Positions 1-6,931 of a stretch of 32,667 nt of DNA are shown here, piece after piece (position 1 is the first letter of the stretch; every line of letters begins with the position of its first letter). Location: positions 1-32,667 of the forward strand of contig SIAU01000013.1 in assembly GCA_009691685.1 (NCBI GenBank), written 5' to 3'. The notes beneath the pieces are model-generated. The model made no database searches and was not told the origin of the DNA. It was given only the letters and a program-made list of their open reading frames with translations. The translations under genes and the position numbers were made by a program. The stretch is from Opitutales bacterium. GTDB lineage: Bacteria; Verrucomicrobiota; Verrucomicrobiia; Opitutales; UBA953.

Positions 1-392
1 TCGCACTCATTGGGGATACTTCCGACAATATTCCTGGCTTAAAAGGGGTTGGACCGAAGACCGCTGTAAAGTGGCTCAAGCAGTATGGAGGATTAGAAGC
101 TGTTTTGGCAGCGGCTGACACGATTGAGCCAGCGCGTTTTGCGGAACAGATAAAGACCGAAGCGGATCGCATTCGTAGTAATTTAAACTTGGTGAGATTC
201 CAAACGCATTTTGAAGTAGATCTTGGAGGCTCAGCCACGGAGGACACGGCAGCGGTTGCTGAATTTCTTTTGGCGATGGAAATGCATTCCACTCTAAGAA
301 GGTATCAAACGAAGCACGGACTCGTGAGTCCAGAAGTAGAGAAAGTTGCTCCACCTCCCAAGCCCAAACCTTCCCAAGGAGAATTATTCTGA
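1..392 (+). CDS. 5'-3' exonuclease, C-terminal part (cut by window start)
   Basis: The reading frame is open from base 3 to the TGA at 390-392, so the start lies outside the window. The first visible residues, [18 protein letters not shown], are the helix-3-turn-helix DNA-binding motif of the 5'-3' exonuclease/FEN family (the N-terminal domain of DNA polymerase I, or a stand-alone ExoIX-type enzyme). These enzymes remove RNA primers and 5' flaps in a metal-dependent reaction. Only about 110 residues follow the motif, ending in a Pro/Lys-rich tail and GELF. No 3'-5' exonuclease or polymerase domain follows, so this is a stand-alone exonuclease and not polA. The gene ends at a hairpin terminator and converges on the next gene. 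The family call is firm; the exact cellular role is inferred. Confidence 0.85.
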   Translation, partial: ALIGDTSDNIPGLKGVGPKTAVKWLKQYGGLEAVLAAADTIEPARFAEQIKTEADRIRSNLNLVRFQTHFEVDLGGSATEDTAAVAEFLLAMEMHSTLRRYQTKHGLVSPEVEKVAPPPKPKPSQGELF

Positions 393-397
393 TAAAT

Positions 398-427
398 AAA
401 AAAGCCTGTCTCGCGACAGGCTTTTTG
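398..427. terminator. Bidirectional rho-independent terminator
   Basis: A 12-bp perfect inverted repeat (399-410 with 415-426, core GCCTGTC/GACAGGC, loop TCGC) is flanked by an A run on the left and a T run on the right. It lies 6 nt after the exonuclease stop and 18 nt after the stop of the convergent gene. The A/T tracts let it work in both directions. Confidence 0.9.
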
Positions 428-444
428 GTGGAAGCAGGAAGGCC

Positions 445-1320
445 TTAGGTTTTTTTGGGCTTAGGTGCTTCAGTCTTAACTGCTTCAAACTTAGGCGCAA
501 TCGCAGCAGGAGCATTAGGTGTAGCAGCGGCGACTGGCTTAGTTCCTTTGCTGCTTTCTCTTTTTTCTACGTAACGCTTTAATTCTTCTTCTAAGAGAGC
601 TACCCATAAAATTCCGCCGAGGTTCTCGACCACAATATCATTCGTGAAGATACCGTAGGTCTTTAACATCAATTCAGCGTTGGTTTGTAGGGACTTGGTA
701 ACCTTTTCAATTTCATCTGCGACCCGCTTTTTGGCGTCGGCATCAGCGGCGGTTTGTTGAGCAGCGCGCAGTTGGATGAGGCTGGTTTGTTGTGCCTGTA
801 CAATGCGTAGATTGCGTTCGAGCAGGGGGATTTGGTCACCTTCGACAGTAGATAGTAAAATTAACTTCTGGTTACCACGGGCAACAATGTCGGACTCTTT
901 GAAGTCAGGTCCTTTGCGCAACTTGTCGATGATATCATCGGAGACGGGTGAAAGGAGTCTGATCTTGGTATTTTGGAGGAAGTGTGGGCGCAGGATCCAA
1001 TCATCGGTCTTGGTCTTATAAACTAATTCGAACTCCGCATCATTTTTGCGATAGTTTTGTAATTCCGTATCACGGGCCTTGGTTAAAACATCTTTCTCGT
1101 TCGGCGTAACCGCTTGTTCGATGCGTTGTGCGAGTTGTACGACCTTGGCGCTATGATTGCGCATGACTTCGAGATCTCTTTGAAATCTTAACATCGTGTT
1201 CGCTTCACTGATTTCTAACCAACGAATGAAAACTTTGCTATCATGGGTCAGCAGGTTGGTATCCACTTCAGGTGAAGCGACCGGCGTCTTTTTTGATTCA
1301 GTATCGGTGATTTGGGTCAT
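445..1320 (-). CDS. Hypothetical two-repeat protein, paralog of the upstream gene (cytosolic version)
   Basis: I do not recognise a named family. The 291-residue protein has no signal peptide or membrane segment and ends in an Ala/Pro/Lys-rich tail (about 258-291). Two units of about 105 residues can be aligned, roughly 20-128 and 145-246. Each starts with a short beta-like strand (KVFIRWLEIS; QKLILLSTVEG), continues as a long charged helix, and ends in a second hydrophobic stretch followed by acidic residues. The unit matches the two units of the neighbouring gene: DFKESDIVARGNQKLIL here against DFKPDSVVAGPDDKKLIL there. The start is ATG, 17 nt after the stop of the upstream gene, so the two are probably co-transcribed. 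There is no clear ribosome binding site. The function is unknown; the helical stretches suggest a structural or binding role, but that is only an inference. Confidence 0.8.
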   Translation of the reverse strand: MTQITDTESKKTPVASPEVDTNLLTHDSKVFIRWLEISEANTMLRFQRDLEVMRNHSAKVVQLAQRIEQAVTPNEKDVLTKARDTELQNYRKNDAEFELVYKTKTDDWILRPHFLQNTKIRLLSPVSDDIIDKLRKGPDFKESDIVARGNQKLILLSTVEGDQIPLLERNLRIVQAQQTSLIQLRAAQQTAADADAKKRVADEIEKVTKSLQTNAELMLKTYGIFTNDIVVENLGGILWVALLEEELKRYVEKRESSKGTKPVAAATPNAPAAIAPKFEAVKTEAPKPKKT

Positions 1321-1337
1321 GATTGTTTAGGGGTAAA

Positions 1338-2216
1338 TTATTTTTTATCTGCCTTGGCTTCAGGCTTGGCGTCTTTGCCCTCAATCTGGCTTTGCAGATT
1401 CTTTTGCTCTTCATCGGAGAGCAGGGTGTAAAGTTTAGCTTGAGCGGTCTGGACATTGAACTCGTTGGGGATTTCGTAGCCGCGCGACTTCTTAAAGTCT
1501 TCCAAACTCTTATTCACTTCTGCTTGGGTGTTTTTAATAGCTTCTTCAATTTTGTTTTTATCTTCGGCTTTAGTGAAGCGGGGTTGAGCTTCGACGAGTT
1601 GTTGGAGTCCGCGCTTAGCTTCTAAGACGCGACGAACTTGTTGCTGAAAAGCTTCAACTTCAGCGGCACCTTTGACGGTTTCTTTGAGAATGAGCTTTTT
1701 GTCATCGGGGCCCGCGACCACGGAGTCGGGTTTAAAATCTTTCGCCGCAGCTAATTTAGTATACTCTTCGTTGGTGACGATGGTGAGAACTTTCACGGAA
1801 GTGGGGACAATGAGGTATTGGCGGGTGAGATCAAAATTGTAGGTCTTGGCCATGGTGTCATTGGTCGCCTGTAATTTTTTGAACTTACCGTCCAACTCCC
1901 GAGTGCGGGCTTCTTTTTCTGGAGTGGTTAGAGCTAAATCGAGAAGCTGTTTAGTCAGGGCAGCATCTTTTTGGTCTGCCGTAATCGCTTGGGCGTCTTT
2001 TTCAAACGCCGCGAATTCTTCAGCCGACTCGATGCTTTTCACTAGGATAAACTTCTTGCCGTTGGAATCGAGTATTTCGACTTGGACGGTTTTAGGTGCT
2101 TCTGGAGCCAAGGCGGTTGGCGCCGGGGTTGCTGGTGCCGGGGTTGCTGGCTTAACTTTCTCATCAGCGTAGCCAGTTAAGGATAAAACCATCAGACTGA
2201 TCGGGAGTAATTTCAT
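1338..2216 (-). CDS. Hypothetical secreted two-repeat protein
   Basis: No named family is recognised. The 292-residue protein begins with a short signal peptide (about 1-17: MKLLPIS, hydrophobic core, GYA before DE). There is no lipobox cysteine, so signal peptidase I cleavage to a periplasmic protein is likely. A Pro/Ala-rich linker (21-41) contains PATPA repeats coded by a 15-bp direct repeat (2122-2150). Two related units follow, about 45-151 and 165-271. KKFILVKSIESAEEFAAF in the first aligns with KKLILKETVKGAAEVEAF in the second, and VKVLTIVTNEE aligns with AKLYTLLSDEE. Lys/Ala-rich tails are common to this protein and its downstream paralog, which lacks the signal peptide. The pair looks like a gene duplication followed by different targeting. 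Confidence 0.82.
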   Translation of the reverse strand: MKLLPISLMVLSLTGYADEKVKPATPAPATPAPTALAPEAPKTVQVEILDSNGKKFILVKSIESAEEFAAFEKDAQAITADQKDAALTKQLLDLALTTPEKEARTRELDGKFKKLQATNDTMAKTYNFDLTRQYLIVPTSVKVLTIVTNEEYTKLAAAKDFKPDSVVAGPDDKKLILKETVKGAAEVEAFQQQVRRVLEAKRGLQQLVEAQPRFTKAEDKNKIEEAIKNTQAEVNKSLEDFKKSRGYEIPNEFNVQTAQAKLYTLLSDEEQKNLQSQIEGKDAKPEAKADKK

Positions 2217-2289
2217 GAAGTGGTAAAATAGGGAAGGTAAATTTATAATCCTGCGAGGTTACATCTCCAGCCCAAAGAGGGGTAAATTG

Positions 2290-3111
2290 TTACGGACTGG
2301 TGTTTTTTAAGGCTTTTTCAAAAATTAACCCTAAATCAACTTTTTCGATCTCCATTTGTAGTGCCTCATCGGCCAACACAGCCTTCACTTTTGGATGCTC
2401 AATAAAACCACTTAAGTCCTTGTTATTCAACAACTCACGAACTTTTTTATCCTCGAGGGCCTGATAGAGACTGGGGTAGGCGGCCAGGGCACGGACCTCG
2501 GGCGTGTTAACCAGCCGCTTCCGGGCCTCCGGATTGCCCATGAGCTGCCTTAATTGGCGTATGAGATGGCTTTGCTTCTCGGGCAGGGGTGACCACGTTT
2601 TGAGCCACGAGGTGACTGGTGTGTCAGCTAGGTCATTCCTTGTCTGCACCACCCAATGCTGTTCGGCAGCTTCGGGCCCGCTGATTAACTCCTGCAGCGA
2701 AGCCCAGGTCGTAATGACGAGAACGAGCAGGCTGAAATAAAGTAGCCCCGTCCAACAACCGACCATCGATCCTAGGATTGGACTCTCTGCTTCGTCCATA
2801 CCCTCCGGTCTTTTGCCGAGCCACCAACTCATTCCGTAAACTAAAATCCCCGTGGCACAAGATACCAGGACAAACCCCGTGGCGCCGCGGAGAAGCCAAG
2901 GATAAGTCGTTCCATGAAAAAGATTATGCCCGCACTCTGGGCCCACCAGCCATCCCACAATTAAGCCAACCGTCAAAGCGAATGGCCCAGCAAGCTGCCG
3001 GAGTGGTCCACGTTTGTATCCGCGCCACGCACCTCTCGCCATGAGAATGATCAACAGAAAAACGACGATCGCCGTAATCCACGACCCATCAGGCGGTGGA
3101 GTTTTAAGCAT
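2290..3111 (-). CDS. CvpA family membrane protein with long C-terminal tail
   Basis: Four hydrophobic segments (about 11-27, 41-58, 73-95, 113-135) with the RGAWRGYKRGPLRQL loop after the first are typical of CvpA/colicin V production-type inner membrane proteins. The biochemical role of that family is poorly defined. The protein is 273 residues against roughly 160-180 for the core family. The extra C-terminal half (about 150-273) is predicted cytoplasmic and helical, and carries four similar short motifs: NPEARKRL (193), TPEVRALA (203), DKKVRELL (221) and HPKVKAVL (239). The start overlaps the end of the upstream kinase gene by 8 nt, so the two are translationally coupled. Confidence 0.75.
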   Translation of the reverse strand: MLKTPPPDGSWITAIVVFLLIILMARGAWRGYKRGPLRQLAGPFALTVGLIVGWLVGPECGHNLFHGTTYPWLLRGATGFVLVSCATGILVYGMSWWLGKRPEGMDEAESPILGSMVGCWTGLLYFSLLVLVITTWASLQELISGPEAAEQHWVVQTRNDLADTPVTSWLKTWSPLPEKQSHLIRQLRQLMGNPEARKRLVNTPEVRALAAYPSLYQALEDKKVRELLNNKDLSGFIEHPKVKAVLADEALQMEIEKVDLGLIFEKALKNTSP

Positions 3112-4219
3112 CGTTTTGTTTCTCTAGAATTTCCCGAATCACGAATTCTTGATTCTCAATACTTTCTGCGAGGTGGAATTGGACGAGTGCCCGGTGTAGA
3201 TTGTGCCCAGGTTTACGTACCTTAAAATATACATCGCCTCTCAAATGATCCGTCAAAAATCTTATCCCTAATTCTACGGTGATGGTGTGTAGCGCTGTCC
3301 AAAGATACGCTATTTCCTCAGTATTAAGCAGGTTTTTTGCTTTAAATTTATACCCATCAAAAAAGGCAGAGAGTAAATTTAAGTCTAAGCCCACTGACTG
3401 TAAATCGATGGGGTCTTCACCCGCGGGATTACACAGCGAGCGAATGGCATCAGCAATATCGTTAAGAATTAATCCTGGCTGAACCGTATCACAATCAATC
3501 AAGCAAAGACCCTGTCCGGTCTCCTCATGAATCATGACATTGCCGGCTTTGGGGTCACCATGGGTTATGGATAATTTTAATTTCCCTTTTTGCAGAGCAT
3601 TTTCCAACTCAAGAATTTTTTGTTCACGCTGCCCAATAAAGTTGAGTGCCTTTTGGGTGGTCGGCGAAGTGTTGATCGACATTTCTGCACTCGGACTTTT
3701 GACCGCTTGTTCGAGTTCTAAAAGCGACTGTGAGGTGACGTGAAAATTTGGTAGAGAGTAGCTTAATTGCTGATAGGGCAGGGTGCTCACCATGTGATGG
3801 AAGTGTCCTAGCGTGGCCCCTACTTCAAAGGCATGCTCGAGACTTTGCACAGATTCAAAGACGGCACCCGCTTCAATAAATTTTAGGCCCCGCCAGAGAT
3901 CACCCTGCTCATCGAGCACGTAATCCTGTCCGGTTTTTGTTTTTATAATTTGGATGAATTCCCAGGGTCGATCGGACTCTTCGATTTCTTCATTAATTAT
4001 TTTAATACAATGCTCCGAGAGTACGCGGAGATTTTTCATGATGATCTCGGGCTGCGGAAAAACATCTTTTCGTATCCGCTGAATAATGATGCAGAAATTA
4101 CCAAACTCCGCTTTGTAGACCCCCAAAAAGGTGTCATTGATATTACCGCTACCCACCGGGCGAATAGACAATAACCGTCCAGGAACTTCAAATTGAGTAG
4201 CGATTATGTCGGCACGCAT
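3104..4219 (-). CDS. APH-fold sugar kinase, N-acetylhexosamine kinase (NahK)-like
   Basis: This is an aminoglycoside-phosphotransferase-fold kinase. GSGNINDTF is the nucleotide-loop region, HGDPKAGN is the catalytic loop with its Asp, and IDCDTVQPGL contains the metal-binding Asp. These follow the pattern of N-acetylhexosamine 1-kinase, where the equivalent region is IDLDTVMPG, so a sugar 1-kinase is the best guess; substrate cannot be read from sequence. The frame stays open to an ATG at 4316-4318, but the extra 33 residues do not look like family sequence. They would also run to within 12 nt of the divergent tRNA and cover its promoter, so I prefer the ATG at 4217-4219, which begins MRADIIATQFEVPG. 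A start at 4309 with GGAG 11 nt upstream is the alternative. The gene is coupled to cvpA by an 8-nt overlap. Confidence 0.75.
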   Translation of the reverse strand: MRADIIATQFEVPGRLLSIRPVGSGNINDTFLGVYKAEFGNFCIIIQRIRKDVFPQPEIIMKNLRVLSEHCIKIINEEIEESDRPWEFIQIIKTKTGQDYVLDEQGDLWRGLKFIEAGAVFESVQSLEHAFEVGATLGHFHHMVSTLPYQQLSYSLPNFHVTSQSLLELEQAVKSPSAEMSINTSPTTQKALNFIGQREQKILELENALQKGKLKLSITHGDPKAGNVMIHEETGQGLCLIDCDTVQPGLILNDIADAIRSLCNPAGEDPIDLQSVGLDLNLLSAFFDGYKFKAKNLLNTEEIAYLWTALHTITVELGIRFLTDHLRGDVYFKVRKPGHNLHRALVQFHLAESIENQEFVIREILEKQNDA

Positions 4220-4329
4220 GAGCGATAGGGCGTATTTAGGGCGATTTTTTAGAAGAAGCGAGGGGATTTCCTCGATGCTGAGGCTTGATTTTAGTTTGCA
4301 TACTCTCATCTTCAACATTTCTCCGCACC

Positions 4330-4405
4330 GCCACCTTAGCTCAGCTGGTAGAGCATCTCATTCGTAATGAGAATGTCGCCGGTTCAAATCCGGCAGGTGG
4401 CTCCA
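4330..4405 (+). tRNA. tRNA-Thr (anticodon CGT)
   Basis: The acceptor arm GCCACCT pairs with AGGTGGC (4395-4401), followed by discriminator T and an encoded CCA at 4403-4405. The D arm is AGCTCAGCTGGTAGAGCA, the anticodon arm is TCTCA-TTCGTAA-TGAGA with CGT, and the T arm contains GGTTCAAATCC. All arms pair. The gene is divergent from the kinase and lies 60 nt before folE2. Confidence 0.97.
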
Positions 4406-4465
4406 GTGCAGAGAAAAATTTCGTAGCCCATTTGCTAATCTCGCTAAAAACCCTAAACTTCAATC

Positions 4466-5428
4466 ATGACTCGTCGTTCCAAGTCACCCTTATCTGGCCG
4501 TGATCTTTCACGTAACTACGATAAGAATTTTAAGGCCGATGACGCATACCGAGCCACGTTGCCCGATATGCAAAATAAAGACGCCTCACAGATTCAAGGC
4601 GCCAATGTACCGATTCAACACGTGGGCATTTCCGGTTTCCGTTTACCGATGTTGGTGCTGTCTCGCGATGGTAAACCGATTCCGCTAGAATGCACCATCA
4701 CGGGCACCGTTTCCCTCGCCGCTGATCGCAAGGGTATAAATATGTCGCGCATCATGCGCACGTTCTACGAATTTAAGGACCGTGTGCTCTCTCATGAATT
4801 ACTCGAAGAGATTTTAATTCGTTACAAGAAGGACCTCGATTGCAGTCGCGCCCGAATCTTAGTCGAACTGCGTTATCCCATTTTGCAAAAATCACTCCGC
4901 TCAGGTCTCGAAGGCTGGCAATATTACCGCGCGGTGTTAGAAGGAACCATCGATGACCTTGATCGCGTTCGTCGCTACATTCATTTAGATTTCGTTTACT
5001 CATCGGCCTGTCCTTGCTCGGCTGAATTAACCGAACACGCCCGCGAAGAACGCGAGGTTTACGGTATTCCTCACTCGCAACGTTCCAAGGCCCGCGTGGT
5101 TGCGGAGGTTTCTCCGTCTAAGAGTTTATTTATCGAAGACATGCAAGAGCTTTGCCTCGCCGCGATTCACACCGAGACTCAAGTCATGGTGAAACGTGAA
5201 GATGAACAGGCCTTCGCCGAATTAAACGGTGCTTATTCTAAGTTCGTTGAAGATGCTGCCCGCGTCATTTACGAACAATTTGACCGCGATATGAGAGTGC
5301 GCGACTTCGTGATCGCTTGCTCTCACTTAGAGTCATTGCACTCCCACGATGCCGTTTCGGTAATTAATAAGGGGATGCCTAGCGGACTTTCGGCTGATTT
5401 CAGCCAATTTAGAGATTTGATTTGTTAA
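4466..5428 (+). CDS. folE2: GTP cyclohydrolase IB (FolE2)
   Basis: FolE2 converts GTP to 7,8-dihydroneopterin triphosphate, the first step of folate (and queuosine-type) synthesis, using a fold related to but distinct from the zinc-dependent FolE. Family hallmarks are LPDMQ near residue 32, the VPIQHVGI strand, the SACPCS motif (180-185) with the catalytic Cys region, IPHSQRS (201-207) and [13 protein letters not shown]. The length of 320 residues is slightly above the usual ~260-310 because of an N-terminal extension rich in Arg/Ser/Lys. The start is ATG with no visible Shine-Dalgarno. It sits between two tRNA genes. FolB and FolK, which act two and three steps later, are encoded about 25 kb away at 29963-30857. 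Confidence 0.93.
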   Translation: MTRRSKSPLSGRDLSRNYDKNFKADDAYRATLPDMQNKDASQIQGANVPIQHVGISGFRLPMLVLSRDGKPIPLECTITGTVSLAADRKGINMSRIMRTFYEFKDRVLSHELLEEILIRYKKDLDCSRARILVELRYPILQKSLRSGLEGWQYYRAVLEGTIDDLDRVRRYIHLDFVYSSACPCSAELTEHAREEREVYGIPHSQRSKARVVAEVSPSKSLFIEDMQELCLAAIHTETQVMVKREDEQAFAELNGAYSKFVEDAARVIYEQFDRDMRVRDFVIACSHLESLHSHDAVSVINKGMPSGLSADFSQFRDLIC

Positions 5429-5440
5429 TTTTCTGACGGC

Positions 5441-5469
5441 TTGCCCAATCTCTGGCAGCCGCCTAGGTT
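5441..5469 (+). promoter_or_regulatory. Possible sigma-70 promoter of tRNA-Arg
   Basis: TTGCCC (5441-5446) and TAGGTT (5464-5469) are separated by 17 nt. A transcription start about 7 nt downstream would fall 2-3 nt before the mature tRNA at 5479. Each box matches consensus at only four of six bases, so this is position-supported but weak. Confidence 0.3.
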
Positions 5470-5478
5470 TGTCGGAAT

Positions 5479-5556
5479 GAGGGGGTAGCTCAGCTGGATT
5501 AGAGCAGCAGCCTTCTAAGCTGCGGGTCGCGGGTTCGAGTCCCGCCCTCCTCACCA
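5479..5556 (+). tRNA. tRNA-Arg (anticodon TCT)
   Basis: The acceptor arm GAGGGGG pairs with CCTCCTC (one G-T), followed by discriminator A and an encoded CCA (5554-5556). The anticodon arm is GCAGC-CTTCTAA-GCTGC with TCT, which reads AGA/AGG arginine codons. The T arm GCGGG-TTCGAGT-CCCGC is perfectly paired. Confidence 0.97.
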
Positions 5557-5564
5557 CTTTATCG

Positions 5565-5611
5565 GACAATACCCAACCACAGGTTGGGCTTGTCGACTTC
5601 CTCGCATTTTT
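5565..5611 (+). terminator. Hairpin after tRNA-Arg, probable terminator
   Basis: CCCAACC (5572-5578) pairs with GGTTGGG (5582-5588) around an ACA loop. An outer helix GACAA (5565-5569) with TTGTC (5590-5594) extends it across a small internal loop. A run of five T follows only at 5607-5611, 12 nt after the stem, so termination may be partial. It lies between the tRNA and the next gene. Confidence 0.45.
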
Positions 5612-5621
5612 GCATAAATAA

Positions 5622-6506
5622 ATGATGCAAATTCACGTCGCCCGCGATTCTTCATCGCTCGGAGTATTTTCCGTGGAAGAGGTTAAATCGGGTCTACAGA
5701 GCGGAAGATTTTTAATGACCGATCTCGCCTGGCGCGAAGGGATGTCCACTTGGGTGATGCTCGCTCAGTGGAGCGAGTTCGCCGGAGTTTTACCCGCTGC
5801 TCCGCCCGACGTTATTCCACGGTCGAATAATCTTTCTACCACAGTGCCTTGGGAAAAATCACCCTCTCTCGGAAGTTATTTTGAAACTATTAAAGGTGCA
5901 CTACTTTCACCTTATGCTACCTTTGTTTCGGGAGCTTTTGGTTTCAAACAGTACATCGTCTTCGCCTACATCACCGCCTTACTTTTAGTACCGTTCAGTA
6001 TTTTTGGACAGATGCACACGGCTGAGATTAACCTGAATATTGCAGAATTTTTGTCGTCGGTAGATTCCGCTAAATTTGCGGATGCTATTCGCCAACTTGA
6101 AGACACCACCACCGCCCCTGCCGCTGCATGGTTTGGAGTTATTTGTTACACCGTTTTCTACCCATTCTTTATTGCGCTCTTCGGAGTCTTTCTCTGGTTG
6201 GGCTTAAAACTGTTTAGAGAAAATGTAACCCTCGAACAAACAGTGGTAGCTTTAATAATCAGTCTCTCTGCGGTGAATGTAGTCTCCGCCCTGATTCTTC
6301 TTACGGCTCCTTATAAAATATATTTTCTCTTAGTAGCCCTCTCCGCCATTCCTTCGATTATTATTTCCTGCCGGGCTACCGCCGCGGTTTTGAAAGTTAG
6401 TCCGTTAAAAGTTTTTGGTGTATGGTTCTTATGGGGGCTCGTGAGTTGTTGCTGTTGTTGTGGACTGGGGTTCGCTCTCGGTGGATTGGCTAAAGTCGCT
6501 CTATAA
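5622..6506 (+). CDS. GYF_2-domain multi-pass membrane protein
   Basis: Residues 1-53 match the bacterial GYF_2 domain (DUF4339): IHVARD, a GVFSVEEVKSGLQSG stretch, TDLAWREGMSTWV. These domains are thought to bind short peptides or partner proteins. After a linker come about five membrane segments (roughly 110-130, 165-195, 206-228, 230-250, 260-285), in the manner of Yip1-like membrane domains. The last segment contains five consecutive cysteines (276-280). There are two possible starts, ATG at 5622 and 5625, and no clear ribosome binding site. The stop overlaps the ATG of the next gene by one base (TAATG), which ties this gene to the DUF2752 and nuclease genes. The function is unknown; a membrane scaffold for the downstream proteins is an inference. 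Confidence 0.82.
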   Translation: MMQIHVARDSSSLGVFSVEEVKSGLQSGRFLMTDLAWREGMSTWVMLAQWSEFAGVLPAAPPDVIPRSNNLSTTVPWEKSPSLGSYFETIKGALLSPYATFVSGAFGFKQYIVFAYITALLLVPFSIFGQMHTAEINLNIAEFLSSVDSAKFADAIRQLEDTTTAPAAAWFGVICYTVFYPFFIALFGVFLWLGLKLFRENVTLEQTVVALIISLSAVNVVSALILLTAPYKIYFLLVALSAIPSIIISCRATAAVLKVSPLKVFGVWFLWGLVSCCCCCGLGFALGGLAKVAL

Positions 6507-6931
6507 TGATTCGGTTTGTTCGTCGACCTGCTTTCCCTGGGGAAACGAATCACGAGCTCGTTTGGCCTTTAGTTTTTATCACCTTTAATCTTTTTGCTTT
6601 TATCTTTTTTACGCTCGGCGGAACTTCGCTTGGTTGCCTATTCTTTAATTTCACCGGTATCCCTTGCCTGGGTTGTGGCGCGACTCGGTGCGCCCGTGAA
6701 CTAAGCCACCTCGATTTCTGGTCCGCTTTTAAATATAACCCAGGGGTTTTTACTCTGTATTGCTTAGGCGTTATCTGGACGATTTATTCTGCCGTTTTTT
6801 GGCTTCGTCGAGACCACTTACGACTTCGCTTATCATTCAACGAAAATAACCGCAGTGTACTTTTAAAGATTCTTTTCTTAGCCTTGTTCGTTCACTGGTT
6901 GTGGCAGTGTTATTACCTTCGAAATAAATGA
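6506..6931 (+). CDS. DUF2752 family membrane protein
   Basis: The 141-residue protein carries the DUF2752 signature TGIPCLGCGATR (50-61) followed by a short amphipathic stretch and YNPG. The two motif cysteines (54 and 57) and a third at 62 are placed as in the family. Hydrophobic segments lie at about 20-48, 78-98 and 118-136. The family is widespread in Bacteroidota and PVC bacteria and has no established function. Translation is coupled at both ends: a one-base overlap with the GYF_2 gene and a 4-nt ATGA overlap with the nuclease gene. Confidence 0.85.
   Translation: MIRFVRRPAFPGETNHELVWPLVFITFNLFAFIFFTLGGTSLGCLFFNFTGIPCLGCGATRCARELSHLDFWSAFKYNPGVFTLYCLGVIWTIYSAVFWLRRDHLRLRLSFNENNRSVLLKILFLALFVHWLWQCYYLRNK

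Noticed and set aside
2122-2150. 15-bp direct repeat
   Set aside because: It encodes the PATPA repeat of the Pro/Ala linker in a secreted protein; no sign of a mobile or regulatory element.
4220-4318. N-terminal extension of the sugar kinase
   Set aside because: It does not match kinase family sequence and would cover the tRNA-Thr promoter region; kept as an alternative only.
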